From positions 1 to 64,000 of the forward strand of contig DATASQ010000052.1 of NCBI GenBank assembly GCA_036269135.1: a stretch of DNA of 64,000 nucleotides. Reading direction: 5' to 3'. Positions 46,825-54,269 of the stretch are shown one piece after another (the stretch's first letter is position 1; the number at the start of each line of letters is the position of its first letter). The DNA comes from Palsa-343 sp036269135 (GTDB lineage: Bacteria; Acidobacteriota; Terriglobia; Terriglobales; Acidobacteriaceae). The notes below the pieces were generated by a model. It saw only the letters and a list, made by a program, of their open reading frames with translations. It was not told the DNA's origin and made no database searches. The position numbers were made by a program, and so were the translations under genes.

Positions 46825-47125
46825 AGCTCTATTGTGGGGGATTGGGAAGTTTCCTGGCGATTCCGGCGAAGGCGAAAAGAGGTTGGTCGACTTCGCTCGG
46901 AGATGGACAATCCAGGCGGAGTTGCAACCGAGGTACGTGTCGAATTTTGTTCGGGTTGGGAAAAAGGATGCGGTTTTCCTCGCAACTGGCTGTTTACTAT
47001 GCCTTAAAGGGATGCTGGCAGACCCCTGTGCGCGGGCGGATGACGCACGGGGAAGGTTGAAGGACGGGGCGTGAGCGGCGGGCGCGTCCGAACGGAAAAT
47101 CTACCGGCAGGAGGAGGGCAAAGCG
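46825..47125. other. 301-bp gap upstream of the pseudokinase gene
   Basis: No gene or repeat was recognised. It must hold the divergent promoters of the zinc-ribbon and pseudokinase genes. The sequence is somewhat less GC-rich than its surroundings, with no clear sigma-70 pair. Confidence 0.5.
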
Positions 47126-48595
47126 ATGGCAACGGCTGGCCTGGATCATGGCATGTTGTGGACCGACCTGGAAGGTCGCGAGCTGAACGGGCGCTGGATG
47201 CTGAACCGGCTGGTGCGTCCGGAGGGACGGACGGCCTGGTTCGAGGCGACGGGTCCCGAAGGCAAGCCGGCGATGCTGAGCATCACGGAGACCCTGAACG
47301 ACGAGGAAGATCTGCTGGAGCGGCTGTGGGCCGTAGGGCAGATTCGGCACCCGAATGTCGTGGCGGTGCGCGAAGCGACGGTAGCGCACGTGGATGACAC
47401 GCCGCTGGTGATCGCTGTGATGGAACCGACGGAGGAGAATCTGGCGGACGTGCTGCGCGAGCGGCTGCTGAACGCGACGGAAGCGCGGCAGGTACTGGAC
47501 GCGCTGGTGGCGGGGCTGGGCGCGCTGCACGCACGCGGTCTGGTGCACGGGCGCGTGGAAGCGGGGAGCGTGCTGGCCATGGGCGAGACGATCAAGCTCC
47601 GCAGCGACTGCGTGCATCTGGCGGGCACGGTGGCAACGAGCCCGGCCGAAGATGTGCGTTGCGCGGCACGAGTGGTGACACAGGCGATGACGCGGCGGCT
47701 GCCTTCGGGAGAGAACGATGCGGTACTGCAGTTGTTGCCGGAACCGCTGGCGCGGGCGGTGCGGCGTGCGCTGAGCGGGACGGCCAGCGCCACGGAGATT
47801 GCGGCGCTGGCGGGCACGCGGCTGGAGGTGATCTCCGAGAGACGGGAAGAGATTCGCATCGATCCGGTGTCAAAGACGGCGCCGAAGATGGCGGCTCCCG
47901 ATGTGGTGATACCCAGGCCGCAGGCGCCGGTGGCGGCGACCCGGAGCGCGGTGGAAGGAACCCTGCCGGCGGACCGGGATCTCCCCCGCGGGACAGAGAA
48001 GCCGGAACCGCCGATGATGAGAGCGGAGGCGAAGGCTGCGGCGGCGCGGCGGGTATTGCCGATGCGGCCGGCGGACGTGCGGTCGGAGACGCTGCCGCTT
48101 TTCGACGACGAAGTGGCGATGCTGCCTCCATCGACACGGCTGACAGAGGACGATGAGCCGGAGTGGGGACGCTGGCCGACGGCGCCGTACATTATTGTGT
48201 CGGCGGTGGCGCTGATTCTGGTGACAGTCTTCACGCTGTACGGGATTCTGCATCGGAAGGCGGCTGCGGCGCAATCGCCCGCCCGCCAGACGGTGGTGGT
48301 GGAACGGCCGGCGGCTACAGTCAAGGGTCCGGCGCATGTGGCTGCGGCGGCTCCGGCCGGTGCGGGATGGCGGGTGATCGCGTACACCTATATCCGCCGG
48401 GAAGATGCGGAAAAAAAGGCGGCGGAGCTGGCGAGGCGGTATCCGGAGCTGAATCCGTCGGCGTTTTCGCCGCGAGCGGGGAGGTATCTCGTGTCGCTGG
48501 GCGGGGTGATGAGCCGGACGGAGGCAATTGCGCTGCGGGCCAGGGCGCTGACCCTGGGTCTTCCGGGCGATACGTACGCGCGCAATTACAAATAG
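47126..48595 (+). CDS. Pseudokinase-TM-SPOR protein
   Basis: A 489-residue single-pass membrane protein. Residues about 18-230 resemble a Ser/Thr-kinase fold (AVGQIRHPNVVAVREATV as in the C-helix/beta-4, GLVHGRVEAGSVLAMG as in the catalytic loop). The catalytic residues are missing: HGRVEAG replaces the HRDLKP motif (no Asp), SDCV stands where DFG is expected, and the beta-3 lysine position reads AMLSITE. A proline/alanine-rich linker (about 245-350) follows, then a membrane segment (about 354-376) and a C-terminal SPOR domain (about 414-489), the type that binds denuded peptidoglycan. The RBS is GGAGG about 10 bases ahead of the ATG. Confidence 0.82.
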   Translation: MATAGLDHGMLWTDLEGRELNGRWMLNRLVRPEGRTAWFEATGPEGKPAMLSITETLNDEEDLLERLWAVGQIRHPNVVAVREATVAHVDDTPLVIAVMEPTEENLADVLRERLLNATEARQVLDALVAGLGALHARGLVHGRVEAGSVLAMGETIKLRSDCVHLAGTVATSPAEDVRCAARVVTQAMTRRLPSGENDAVLQLLPEPLARAVRRALSGTASATEIAALAGTRLEVISERREEIRIDPVSKTAPKMAAPDVVIPRPQAPVAATRSAVEGTLPADRDLPRGTEKPEPPMMRAEAKAAAARRVLPMRPADVRSETLPLFDDEVAMLPPSTRLTEDDEPEWGRWPTAPYIIVSAVALILVTVFTLYGILHRKAAAAQSPARQTVVVERPAATVKGPAHVAAAAPAGAGWRVIAYTYIRREDAEKKAAELARRYPELNPSAFSPRAGRYLVSLGGVMSRTEAIALRARALTLGLPGDTYARNYK

Positions 48596-48762
48596 CCGTC
48601 GGCGGCAGAGGGCGGAAACCGCGCTGCGGCTGCTTGCAAATTGATTGTCGAAGTCACTGTCCAGGCGTAGGATAGTGGTTCTCCGGGGCCGTGCGGCCGC
48701 GGGATCCGTGGTGAAGCTGGCGATGCGGCAGAGCCCGAATACCAGCCAGCAGTGGAGAACGT

Positions 48763-49152
48763 GTGGACGGCAGAGCTTCTGTGCTGATCATTGACGACGA
48801 TCCGACGCATTTGCGGATCTACGGATGGATCATCGGAGCGGCGGGCTACGAGGCGATGCCGGCGCTGGTGGCGGGCGATCATATCGATTTTCCCGGCGGT
48901 CTGGCGGATATCGTGGTGATGGACTATCGGCTGACGGGAAAGATGACGGCGGTGCAGGCGGCCGAGGAGGCGCAGCGGCGTTATCCCAGGGCCCCGATCA
49001 TCGTGCTCTCGGACATGTACGATCTGCCGGCCGATATTGCTCCGTATGCTCAGGCGTTTGTGAGGAAAGGCGAGCCGGCGAAGCTGGTGGAGACGCTGGC
49101 GGCGCTGGCGGAGGCCGCCGGTGCGCCGGCCCAGCCGAACAGCGCAGCTTAG
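48763..49152 (+). CDS. Stand-alone response-regulator receiver
   Basis: A 129-residue single receiver. The acidic pair is IIDDDPTH, the phospho-acceptor aspartate is in IVVMDYRL (about residue 54), the threonine/serine in IIVLSDM and the lysine in FVRKGEP. No output domain is present, so it probably acts by protein binding. The start is a GTG after TGGAGAAC. The partner kinase is not certain, but the histidine kinase 1 kb downstream is the nearest candidate. Confidence 0.9.
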   Translation: MDGRASVLIIDDDPTHLRIYGWIIGAAGYEAMPALVAGDHIDFPGGLADIVVMDYRLTGKMTAVQAAEEAQRRYPRAPIIVLSDMYDLPADIAPYAQAFVRKGEPAKLVETLAALAEAAGAPAQPNSAA

Positions 49153-49563
49153 TCTGCCGGGGTCGTTCAGGACATCTCCAGCGCGCGGTGCGCGCATCCA
49201 AGCGAAAAACGCAGCGGTTCACCTCCGTTTGACTCCCGCCGAGCGGCTGGGCCTTGCCTGTTTTGAAGGGGGAGAAGAGGGCGCAGCCGACTGGCTGCCG
49301 CGTGATTAAGGTATGCACAGACCTGCAGGAACGCTTCAGGCCGCTGGTGCGTTATCGACGGTGCCCGGGGTCGCCTGGATGGGCGGCCAGGGCGCGGGGG
49401 CTATGTCGTCTCCGGAGGCGCGGCTGGGTAACGGGAAGGTGACCGTAGTGTCCAGGCCGCCGGAAGAACTGTGGCCTGCGCCCTCAGCGGTGTGGGTCCT
49501 GACCCGCGATCCCATCGAGCGATCCAGGGCGACGGCGATCCCGGATCTCCTGGGGCGGACGCG
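49153..49563. other. 411-bp gap before the YfiR gene
   Basis: No gene was recognised. A GC-rich, potentially structured segment lies at about 49320-49440. It was compared by eye with riboswitch consensus sequences and did not match (see rejected items). A promoter for the YfiR-kinase operon is expected here. Confidence 0.5.
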
Positions 49564-50172
49564 ATGGCGCTGAGCAGCATGCGGGCGCGAGAGAAGGGCG
49601 GCTCAAAGCGCCGGGGCAGCGGGCTGATCCTGGGGTTGTTGCTGACGGTGGCCGGCGTGGCGTCGGCAGGGCTGGCCTCGCAGAATGCGCGCGCGCAGAG
49701 GCCGTCGCGGGACGATGTGGAAGCCGCCTATCTCTTCAATTTTGGCAAGTTTGTGCGCTGGCCTCCGGAATCGGGGCGAGGTCCTCTGGCGATTTGCGTG
49801 GCGGCGCAGGACTCCTTCGGTGCGGCACTGCAGAAGCTGGTGGCGGGTGAGCAGATCAATGGGCGTCCTTTGCAGGTCAGGGCACTGAATCGCCCGGAGG
49901 GCGTGGGCGGCTGTTCGATCCTGTTCATCGGACCGGGGCCGCAGCTGGAGGCTTTTCTCGCTGCGGTTGCAGGCAAACCGATACTCACAGTAGGGGACGC
50001 CCCGGATTTCCTGGTGCGGGGCGGCACGATTCAGTTCGTGCTGATGGAGGACCACGTTCGCTTCTCGGTGAATCTGAGCGCGGCCAGCCACAGTGGTCTG
50101 GGGCTGAGCTCGGAGCTGCTCAAGGTGGCGGTGAGCGTGACGGGCAGACCGGGGACGGGAGGGGCGCAATGA
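49564..50172 (+). CDS. YfiR-family periplasmic protein
   Basis: A 202-residue exported protein of the YfiR (DUF4154) family. After a signal-anchor (GLILGLLLTVAGVASAGLA, about 17-35), the characteristic VEAAYLFNFGKFVRWP motif begins near residue 50. Cysteines in LAICVAA and VGGCSILFIG are the likely disulfide pair of the family. In Pseudomonas, YfiR restrains the diguanylate cyclase YfiN from the periplasm. Here the gene overlaps (ATGA) a histidine kinase instead, so the kinase is the likely target. The ATG at 49564 gives a plausible start; one five codons downstream is an alternative. Confidence 0.85.
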   Translation: MALSSMRAREKGGSKRRGSGLILGLLLTVAGVASAGLASQNARAQRPSRDDVEAAYLFNFGKFVRWPPESGRGPLAICVAAQDSFGAALQKLVAGEQINGRPLQVRALNRPEGVGGCSILFIGPGPQLEAFLAAVAGKPILTVGDAPDFLVRGGTIQFVLMEDHVRFSVNLSAASHSGLGLSSELLKVAVSVTGRPGTGGAQ

Positions 50173-51680
50173 AACCAGGCTCCTCTCTGTCGGACAAGCT
50201 GATGACACCGGGATCGCGGTCGGTTTCCGCTCGCCTGACCTGGATGAATGTGGTGGTGAGCGGGACGGTGCTGGTGCTGGCGGTGATCGCGTTCTTCAGC
50301 TACGACGTGATCTCGTTCCGTCAGAATCTGATCCGGAATTTGGAGACGTCGGCGCAGATTGTGGGAGCGAACAGCGTGTCGGCGCTGCTGTTCGACGACC
50401 CGCAGAGCGCGGCGACCACGCTGGAAGCTCTGCGCAGCTCGCCGGATGTGGTGAGGGCGACGCTGATCGCGAGCGATGGGCAGGTGTTTGCGGAGTACCG
50501 GCGGAACGGGGCTGCGGAGACGGAAAAGGACGCGGCGCTGCCGGCCATGCAGACGGGCCGTGTGGACCAGGAGTGGGTGCGGGGCAGTCATGTGCTGCTG
50601 GCGCACCGGATCGTCTTCCAGGGAAAGACGGAGGGGACAGTGCTTATCGCCGCGCGGCTGACGGAGACCGGCCGGCGGGCGCGGCAATACCTGATCATTG
50701 CGCTGTGCGTCCTGCTGATCTGCATGGCGGCGGGCATCCTGATCGGATCGCGGGTGCGCAAAATGGTGGCCCGGCCGATCGCGGCGCTGGCGGAGACGGC
50801 GTGGCAGGTCTCGCGGGAGCGGGACTATTCGGTGCGCGCGGCGCCGCATCGAGACAACGACGAGATTGCGGTGCTGATCGAAGCATTTAACGAAATGCTG
50901 GTACAGATTCAGGAGCGGGATACGGCCCTGCGCGGGGCGCGGGATCAGCTGGAGACACGCGTGCAGGAGCGGACGGCGGCGCTGCGAGCGGCCAACCGGG
51001 AGCTGGAGGCCTTCTCGTATACGGTGGCGCACGATCTGCGGGGGCCGCTGGATGCGGTACAGGGGATGGTGTACATCCTCGAGACTCTGGAGCGGGAGAA
51101 GCGCGACACCGATCGGAGCGAGCTTCTGGAGCAGCTGCAGCAGGCGACGCGGAATATGGCGCTGTTGATCGACGATCTGCTGAACCTTTCGCGCGCCAGC
51201 ACCACAGCGGTGAAGCGGGAGCCGGTGCGTCTGACGGATCTGGCATGGCAAATTGCGGGAGATCTGAAGCGGAGCCACCCGGGGCGTCTGGTGGAGTTCC
51301 GGATCGAACCGGTGCCGGAGATCGAAGCAGACGGCGGACTGATGCGGGTGGTGCTGGACAACCTGATTCGCAACGCATGGAAGTACACATCGCGGCATGA
51401 ACATGCGTTCATTGAGTTTGGAGCGGTGCGGCAGCGCGGAGAGACGCTCTTTTACGTGAAGGACGACGGGGCGGGCTTCGATCCAAAGCTGAACGACCAG
51501 CTTTTCCAGCCCTTCCATCGGTTGCACAGCCGGAGCGAGTTCCCAGGAACGGGGATAGGACTGGCGACGGTGCAGCGGATTCTGGAGCGGCACGGCGGGC
51601 GCATCTGGGCCGAAGGAGCGGTGGAGAAGGGAGCGACCTTCTGGTTCACGGTGAAGAGCGGAGTGGCGGCTGTGGCGTGA
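50169..51680 (+). CDS. CHASE8-HAMP sensor histidine kinase
   Basis: A 503-residue membrane histidine kinase. Membrane segments at about 26-44 and 172-192 flank a periplasmic region resembling the CHASE8 domain of YfiN (NSVSALLFDDPQSAATTLEA near 69-88). HAMP is at about 193-245, and a coiled coil at about 245-280. The H-box is FSYTVAHDLRGPLDA with the phospho-histidine at residue 288. The ATPase domain carries the N-box DNLIRNAWKYT, KDDGAGFD and GTGIGLATVQ. The start overlaps the YfiR stop by four bases, so the two are translationally coupled. No response regulator lies within the operon. Confidence 0.93.
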   Translation: MKPGSSLSDKLMTPGSRSVSARLTWMNVVVSGTVLVLAVIAFFSYDVISFRQNLIRNLETSAQIVGANSVSALLFDDPQSAATTLEALRSSPDVVRATLIASDGQVFAEYRRNGAAETEKDAALPAMQTGRVDQEWVRGSHVLLAHRIVFQGKTEGTVLIAARLTETGRRARQYLIIALCVLLICMAAGILIGSRVRKMVARPIAALAETAWQVSRERDYSVRAAPHRDNDEIAVLIEAFNEMLVQIQERDTALRGARDQLETRVQERTAALRAANRELEAFSYTVAHDLRGPLDAVQGMVYILETLEREKRDTDRSELLEQLQQATRNMALLIDDLLNLSRASTTAVKREPVRLTDLAWQIAGDLKRSHPGRLVEFRIEPVPEIEADGGLMRVVLDNLIRNAWKYTSRHEHAFIEFGAVRQRGETLFYVKDDGAGFDPKLNDQLFQPFHRLHSRSEFPGTGIGLATVQRILERHGGRIWAEGAVEKGATFWFTVKSGVAAVA

Positions 51681-51744
51681 AGGGCGCGGGTGAGGCGGGC
51701 GCGGGTTGTGGCGCAGAGCGAAGCTGGGACGGCATTCTGAGAAA

Positions 51745-51777
51745 CTTCTAATCTTTGTGACCTCTTTTGGGTCATTG
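51745..51777. promoter_or_regulatory. Candidate regulatory elements upstream of the flagellar fliN operon
   Basis: Two elements adjoin. CTTCTAATCTTT (51745-51756) recurs upstream of flgF. A TGACC/GGTCA inverted repeat (51758-51774) overlaps, on the minus strand, CAATGACCCAAAA, close to the CAATGACCAAAA found upstream of the PilZ operon. Assignment as operators is inference. Confidence 0.4.
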
Positions 51778-51797
51778 GCTCGCAGGAATTGCGGGCG

Positions 51798-52154
51798 ATG
51801 GCACCCAATTCTGAGAACAGACTGACTGTTAAAGCTGCCGGGGAAGCGGCGCCGGAGACGGCGCTGGCGGTTCCGGCGGGGGGCGGCGCTGCGGCTGTCT
51901 TCAGCGGAGGCGCAGGGCTGGAACCGGTTCTGAGCGGACCGCTGTGCCAGCTGGCTATGCGTCTCGATGTGATGGTGAAGGTGCCCTCGTTCTGCGTCCG
52001 GGATTTGCTGGCGCTGGAGCGAGGGACGGTGCTTGAGACCCTGCACGAGCACACCCAGGATGCGCCGGTGCGCAGCGGCGGAGCGCTGCTGGCGTGGGCA
52101 GAATTCGAAGTGGTGAACGACAGGCTGGCGGTGCGCCTGACGAGGCTGGCGTAA
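51798..52154 (+). CDS. fliN: FliN-type SpoA-domain protein (first copy)
   Basis: A 118-residue protein: a low-complexity N-terminal 45 residues, then a SpoA domain (MRLDVMVKVPSFCVRDLLAL, followed by LETLHEHTQDAPV and FEVVNDRLAVRLTRL). This is the C-ring switch module of FliN, FliM and HrcQ. A second, longer FliN-type gene lies 7.5 kb downstream beside fliM. The conserved glycine/aspartate positions are altered relative to a canonical FliN, so this copy may have a specialised role. It is the first gene of the fliN-fliO-fliP-fliQ-fliR run; AGGAATTGCGGGCG precedes the ATG. Confidence 0.78.
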   Translation: MAPNSENRLTVKAAGEAAPETALAVPAGGGAAAVFSGGAGLEPVLSGPLCQLAMRLDVMVKVPSFCVRDLLALERGTVLETLHEHTQDAPVRSGGALLAWAEFEVVNDRLAVRLTRLA

Positions 52155-52158
52155 GCAT

Positions 52159-52419
52159 ATGGCGACGGCGGCGCAGTGGACATTGGCGGGGCAGCAGGAG
52201 GGGCGGACAGGCTTCTGGCTGCGCTGGATACGCGGTCTGGTGAAGGCGAGCACGGGAGTGGATGGTGCGCTGCGGGTGGAAGGACGGATTAGCCTGGGTC
52301 CGAAGAAATCACTGGTATTGGTGAATTGCCTTGGCCGGCAGGTCCTGCTGGCGGTGAGCGGAGATGCGGTGACACCGGTGATGGAACTGTCCGGGCGGCC
52401 GCGGAAGGCGAAGCCGTGA
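52159..52419 (+). CDS. fliO: FliO-like export protein without a membrane segment
   Basis: An 86-residue protein that matches the cytoplasmic C-terminal FliO module: RISLGPKKSLVLVNCLGRQ then LLAVSGDAVTPVMELS. FliO normally has an N-terminal transmembrane segment, and here the N-terminus (QEGRTGFWLRWIRGLVKAS) is polar and amphipathic. Position directly before fliP and a four-base GTGA overlap with it support the call. FliO assists assembly of the FliP ring. The start is the ATG at 52159, four bases after the fliN stop. Confidence 0.78.
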   Translation: MATAAQWTLAGQQEGRTGFWLRWIRGLVKASTGVDGALRVEGRISLGPKKSLVLVNCLGRQVLLAVSGDAVTPVMELSGRPRKAKP

Positions 52420-53105
52420 ACCCGGCTCTGCTGCTGGTGAGGGCCCCGGGCGGGTTGTCGCTGCCGCCGGGCCTGACGAACAATAACTCGATTCCCTGGA
52501 CGATTGTTTTTTCGCTGACGCTGATGACGCTGGTGCCGGCGATCCTGCTGGCGATGACGCCGATGGTGCGTCTGCTGGTGGTGTTTCACTTTCTGCGCCA
52601 GGCGCTGGGGACGCAGACCGCGCCGTCGAACCAGGTGCTGCTGGGGCTGGGGCTGATGATGACGTGGTTTCTCATGCAGCCGGTGCTGCTGCAGGTGGAC
52701 CAGCAGGCGGTGGAGCCGTTTCGCGCGGGAAAGATCTCCGGGTGGGAGGCCATCGAGCGAGGCTCGGGACCGCCGAAGACTTACATGCTGAAGTACGCGC
52801 GCGAGAAGGACCTGGCGCTGTTTGTGTCGGCGTCGACGACCGCGCGTCCCGCGAAGGCGGAGGATCTGCCGCTGCAGGTGGTGATCCCCGCGTACATGCT
52901 GAGCGAGCTGAAGGCGGGATTCGAGATCGGAGCGGTGCTGTTCCTGCCCTTCCTTCTGGTGGACATGGTGGTGGCATCGATTACAACCTCGATCGGCATG
53001 TATCAGCTGCCGCCGGTGGTGGTGTCGACGCCGCTGAAGATTCTGCTGTTCGTGATGGTGGATGGCTGGAACCTGCTGGCCGGCTCGCTGCTGAAGAGCT
53101 TCTGA
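52416..53105 (+). CDS. fliP: Flagellar export gate protein FliP
   Basis: A 229-residue FliP, core of the export gate with FliQ and FliR. The family signature SLTLMTLVPAILLAMTPMVR (about residues 27-46) and the C-terminal LPFLLVDMVVASITTSIGM are visible, with four membrane segments. It begins with a GTG that overlaps the fliO stop (GTGA). It lacks a long cleavable signal peptide seen in enteric FliP; the first 20 residues are only mildly hydrophobic. It is followed by fliQ after a 100-bp gap. Confidence 0.93.
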   Translation: MNPALLLVRAPGGLSLPPGLTNNNSIPWTIVFSLTLMTLVPAILLAMTPMVRLLVVFHFLRQALGTQTAPSNQVLLGLGLMMTWFLMQPVLLQVDQQAVEPFRAGKISGWEAIERGSGPPKTYMLKYAREKDLALFVSASTTARPAKAEDLPLQVVIPAYMLSELKAGFEIGAVLFLPFLLVDMVVASITTSIGMYQLPPVVVSTPLKILLFVMVDGWNLLAGSLLKSF

Positions 53106-53205
53106 CCTGGGCGAGCGGGCAGCGAGCGGTGTGGAGAGAACGTGCAGGGCGTTCACGGCAGGTGGCGGACGTGCGCGGGAAGATGCGGTTGAAGAGGAGA
53201 AAAGA

Positions 53206-53481
53206 ATGGGAGCGGACCAGGCGGCGGAACTGATGCGGAATCTGCTGCGGGAGGCTTTGATCCTGGGCGCGCCGGTGCTGGCGGCGGCCTGCCTGACCAG
53301 CTTTGTGATCAGCCTGGTGCAGACGCTGACCTCCCTGCAGGATCAGACGATTTCGACTGTGCCCCGGCTGCTGGTGGTGGCGGGAGTGTTGCTGGCGGGG
53401 ACCCCCTGGTATCTGGACCGTCTGATGCGCTACACAATCGGGCTCTTCGCGGACTTTCACCGCTTTCTGGGTATGGGATGA
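53206..53481 (+). CDS. fliQ: Flagellar export gate protein FliQ
   Basis: A 91-residue protein with two membrane segments (about 18-40 and 55-75), the usual FliQ length. Typical residues include REALILGAPVLAAACLTSFV and LQDQTISTVPRL. The ATG at 53206 follows AGAGGAGAAAAGA and fits the family; a frame extension upstream (25 codons) is charged and not conserved. The stop overlaps the fliR ATG (ATGA). Confidence 0.93.
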   Translation: MGADQAAELMRNLLREALILGAPVLAAACLTSFVISLVQTLTSLQDQTISTVPRLLVVAGVLLAGTPWYLDRLMRYTIGLFADFHRFLGMG

Positions 53482-54266
53482 ACGCGACGTGGACCGGGCA
53501 GGAGTGGGAAAGCGCCCTGAGCGCCATGACTTTGGTGCTGGTGCGGGTCAGCGGGCTGATGATCTTCGCGCCGCTGTTTTCTTCGTCCGCGATTCCGGTG
53601 CGGGTGAAGGCGGCCTTTGTGCTGGCGGTCTCGTTTGTGATCGCACCGGTGGTGGCGGGATTTTCCGGGGCGCAGGTGGAACTGGGGATTGTGCCGGTGC
53701 TGGGCGAACTGAGCGTGGGCCTGGTGCTGGGGCTGACGCTCTCCCTGCTGCTGGAGGCGCTGAATTTCGCAGGAGAGGTGATGGGTTTCCAGTTCAGCTT
53801 CTCGCTGGTGAACCTGCTCGATCCCAACACCTCGGTGCAGACGCCGCTGATGGGGGAGATGTTCGGGCTGCTGGGAACGCTGGTGCTTCTCGGCGCGGGC
53901 CTGCACCGCACGCTGCTGGCCGCCCTGCTGCGGACCTTTGCCACGGCTCCGGTCGGCACGGTCAGGCTGGACCCGCGGGTGGGCCTGGCGCTGCTGCCGC
54001 TGGCCGGGGGAATCTTCGCGGCGGCTCTGCAACTGGCGGCGCCGGTGGTTGCGGCCACTCTGGTGGCCGAGACGGCGGTGGCGGTGGCGGGAAAGCTGGC
54101 GCCACAGCTGCCCGTGATGGCGATCGACGTCCCGGCCAAGACGCTGCTGGGGTACGTCGTGCTGATCGGATCGCTGGCATTATGGCCGCACTGGATCGAA
54201 GGGCGCTTCGCGCTGCTGCTGGACGAGGCGGGGCGGCTGCTGGCCAGCGCGGGACGGGGAGCGTGA
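53478..54266 (+). CDS. fliR: Flagellar export gate protein FliR
   Basis: A 262-residue integral membrane protein with six or so membrane segments, of FliR length. The N-terminal LVRVSGLMIFAPLFSSSAIPVRVKA segment (read as LVRVSGLMIFAPLFSSSAIP) and GEVMGFQFSFSLVNLLDP are family hallmarks. It is coupled to fliQ by an ATGA overlap and is followed by flhB after three bases, the usual order fliQ-fliR-flhB. Confidence 0.94.
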   Translation: MNATWTGQEWESALSAMTLVLVRVSGLMIFAPLFSSSAIPVRVKAAFVLAVSFVIAPVVAGFSGAQVELGIVPVLGELSVGLVLGLTLSLLLEALNFAGEVMGFQFSFSLVNLLDPNTSVQTPLMGEMFGLLGTLVLLGAGLHRTLLAALLRTFATAPVGTVRLDPRVGLALLPLAGGIFAAALQLAAPVVAATLVAETAVAVAGKLAPQLPVMAIDVPAKTLLGYVVLIGSLALWPHWIEGRFALLLDEAGRLLASAGRGA

Positions 54267-54269
54267 GCG

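Noticed and set aside
49318..49445. Possible c-di-GMP (GEMM) or other riboswitch before yfiR
   Set aside because: GC-rich and foldable, with a few bases reminiscent of GEMM, but the conserved GGCAAACC and GACGCAAAGCC segments are missing. A covariance-model search would settle it.
51749..51775. Sigma-28 promoter before fliN
   Set aside because: TAATCTTT resembles the -35 element, but the sequence at the proper distance (TGGGTCAT) does not resemble GCCGATAA.
50031..53156. A 1041-codon minus-strand frame opposite the kinase, fliN, fliO and fliP
   Set aside because: It spans several well-supported plus-strand genes and has no recognisable domain.
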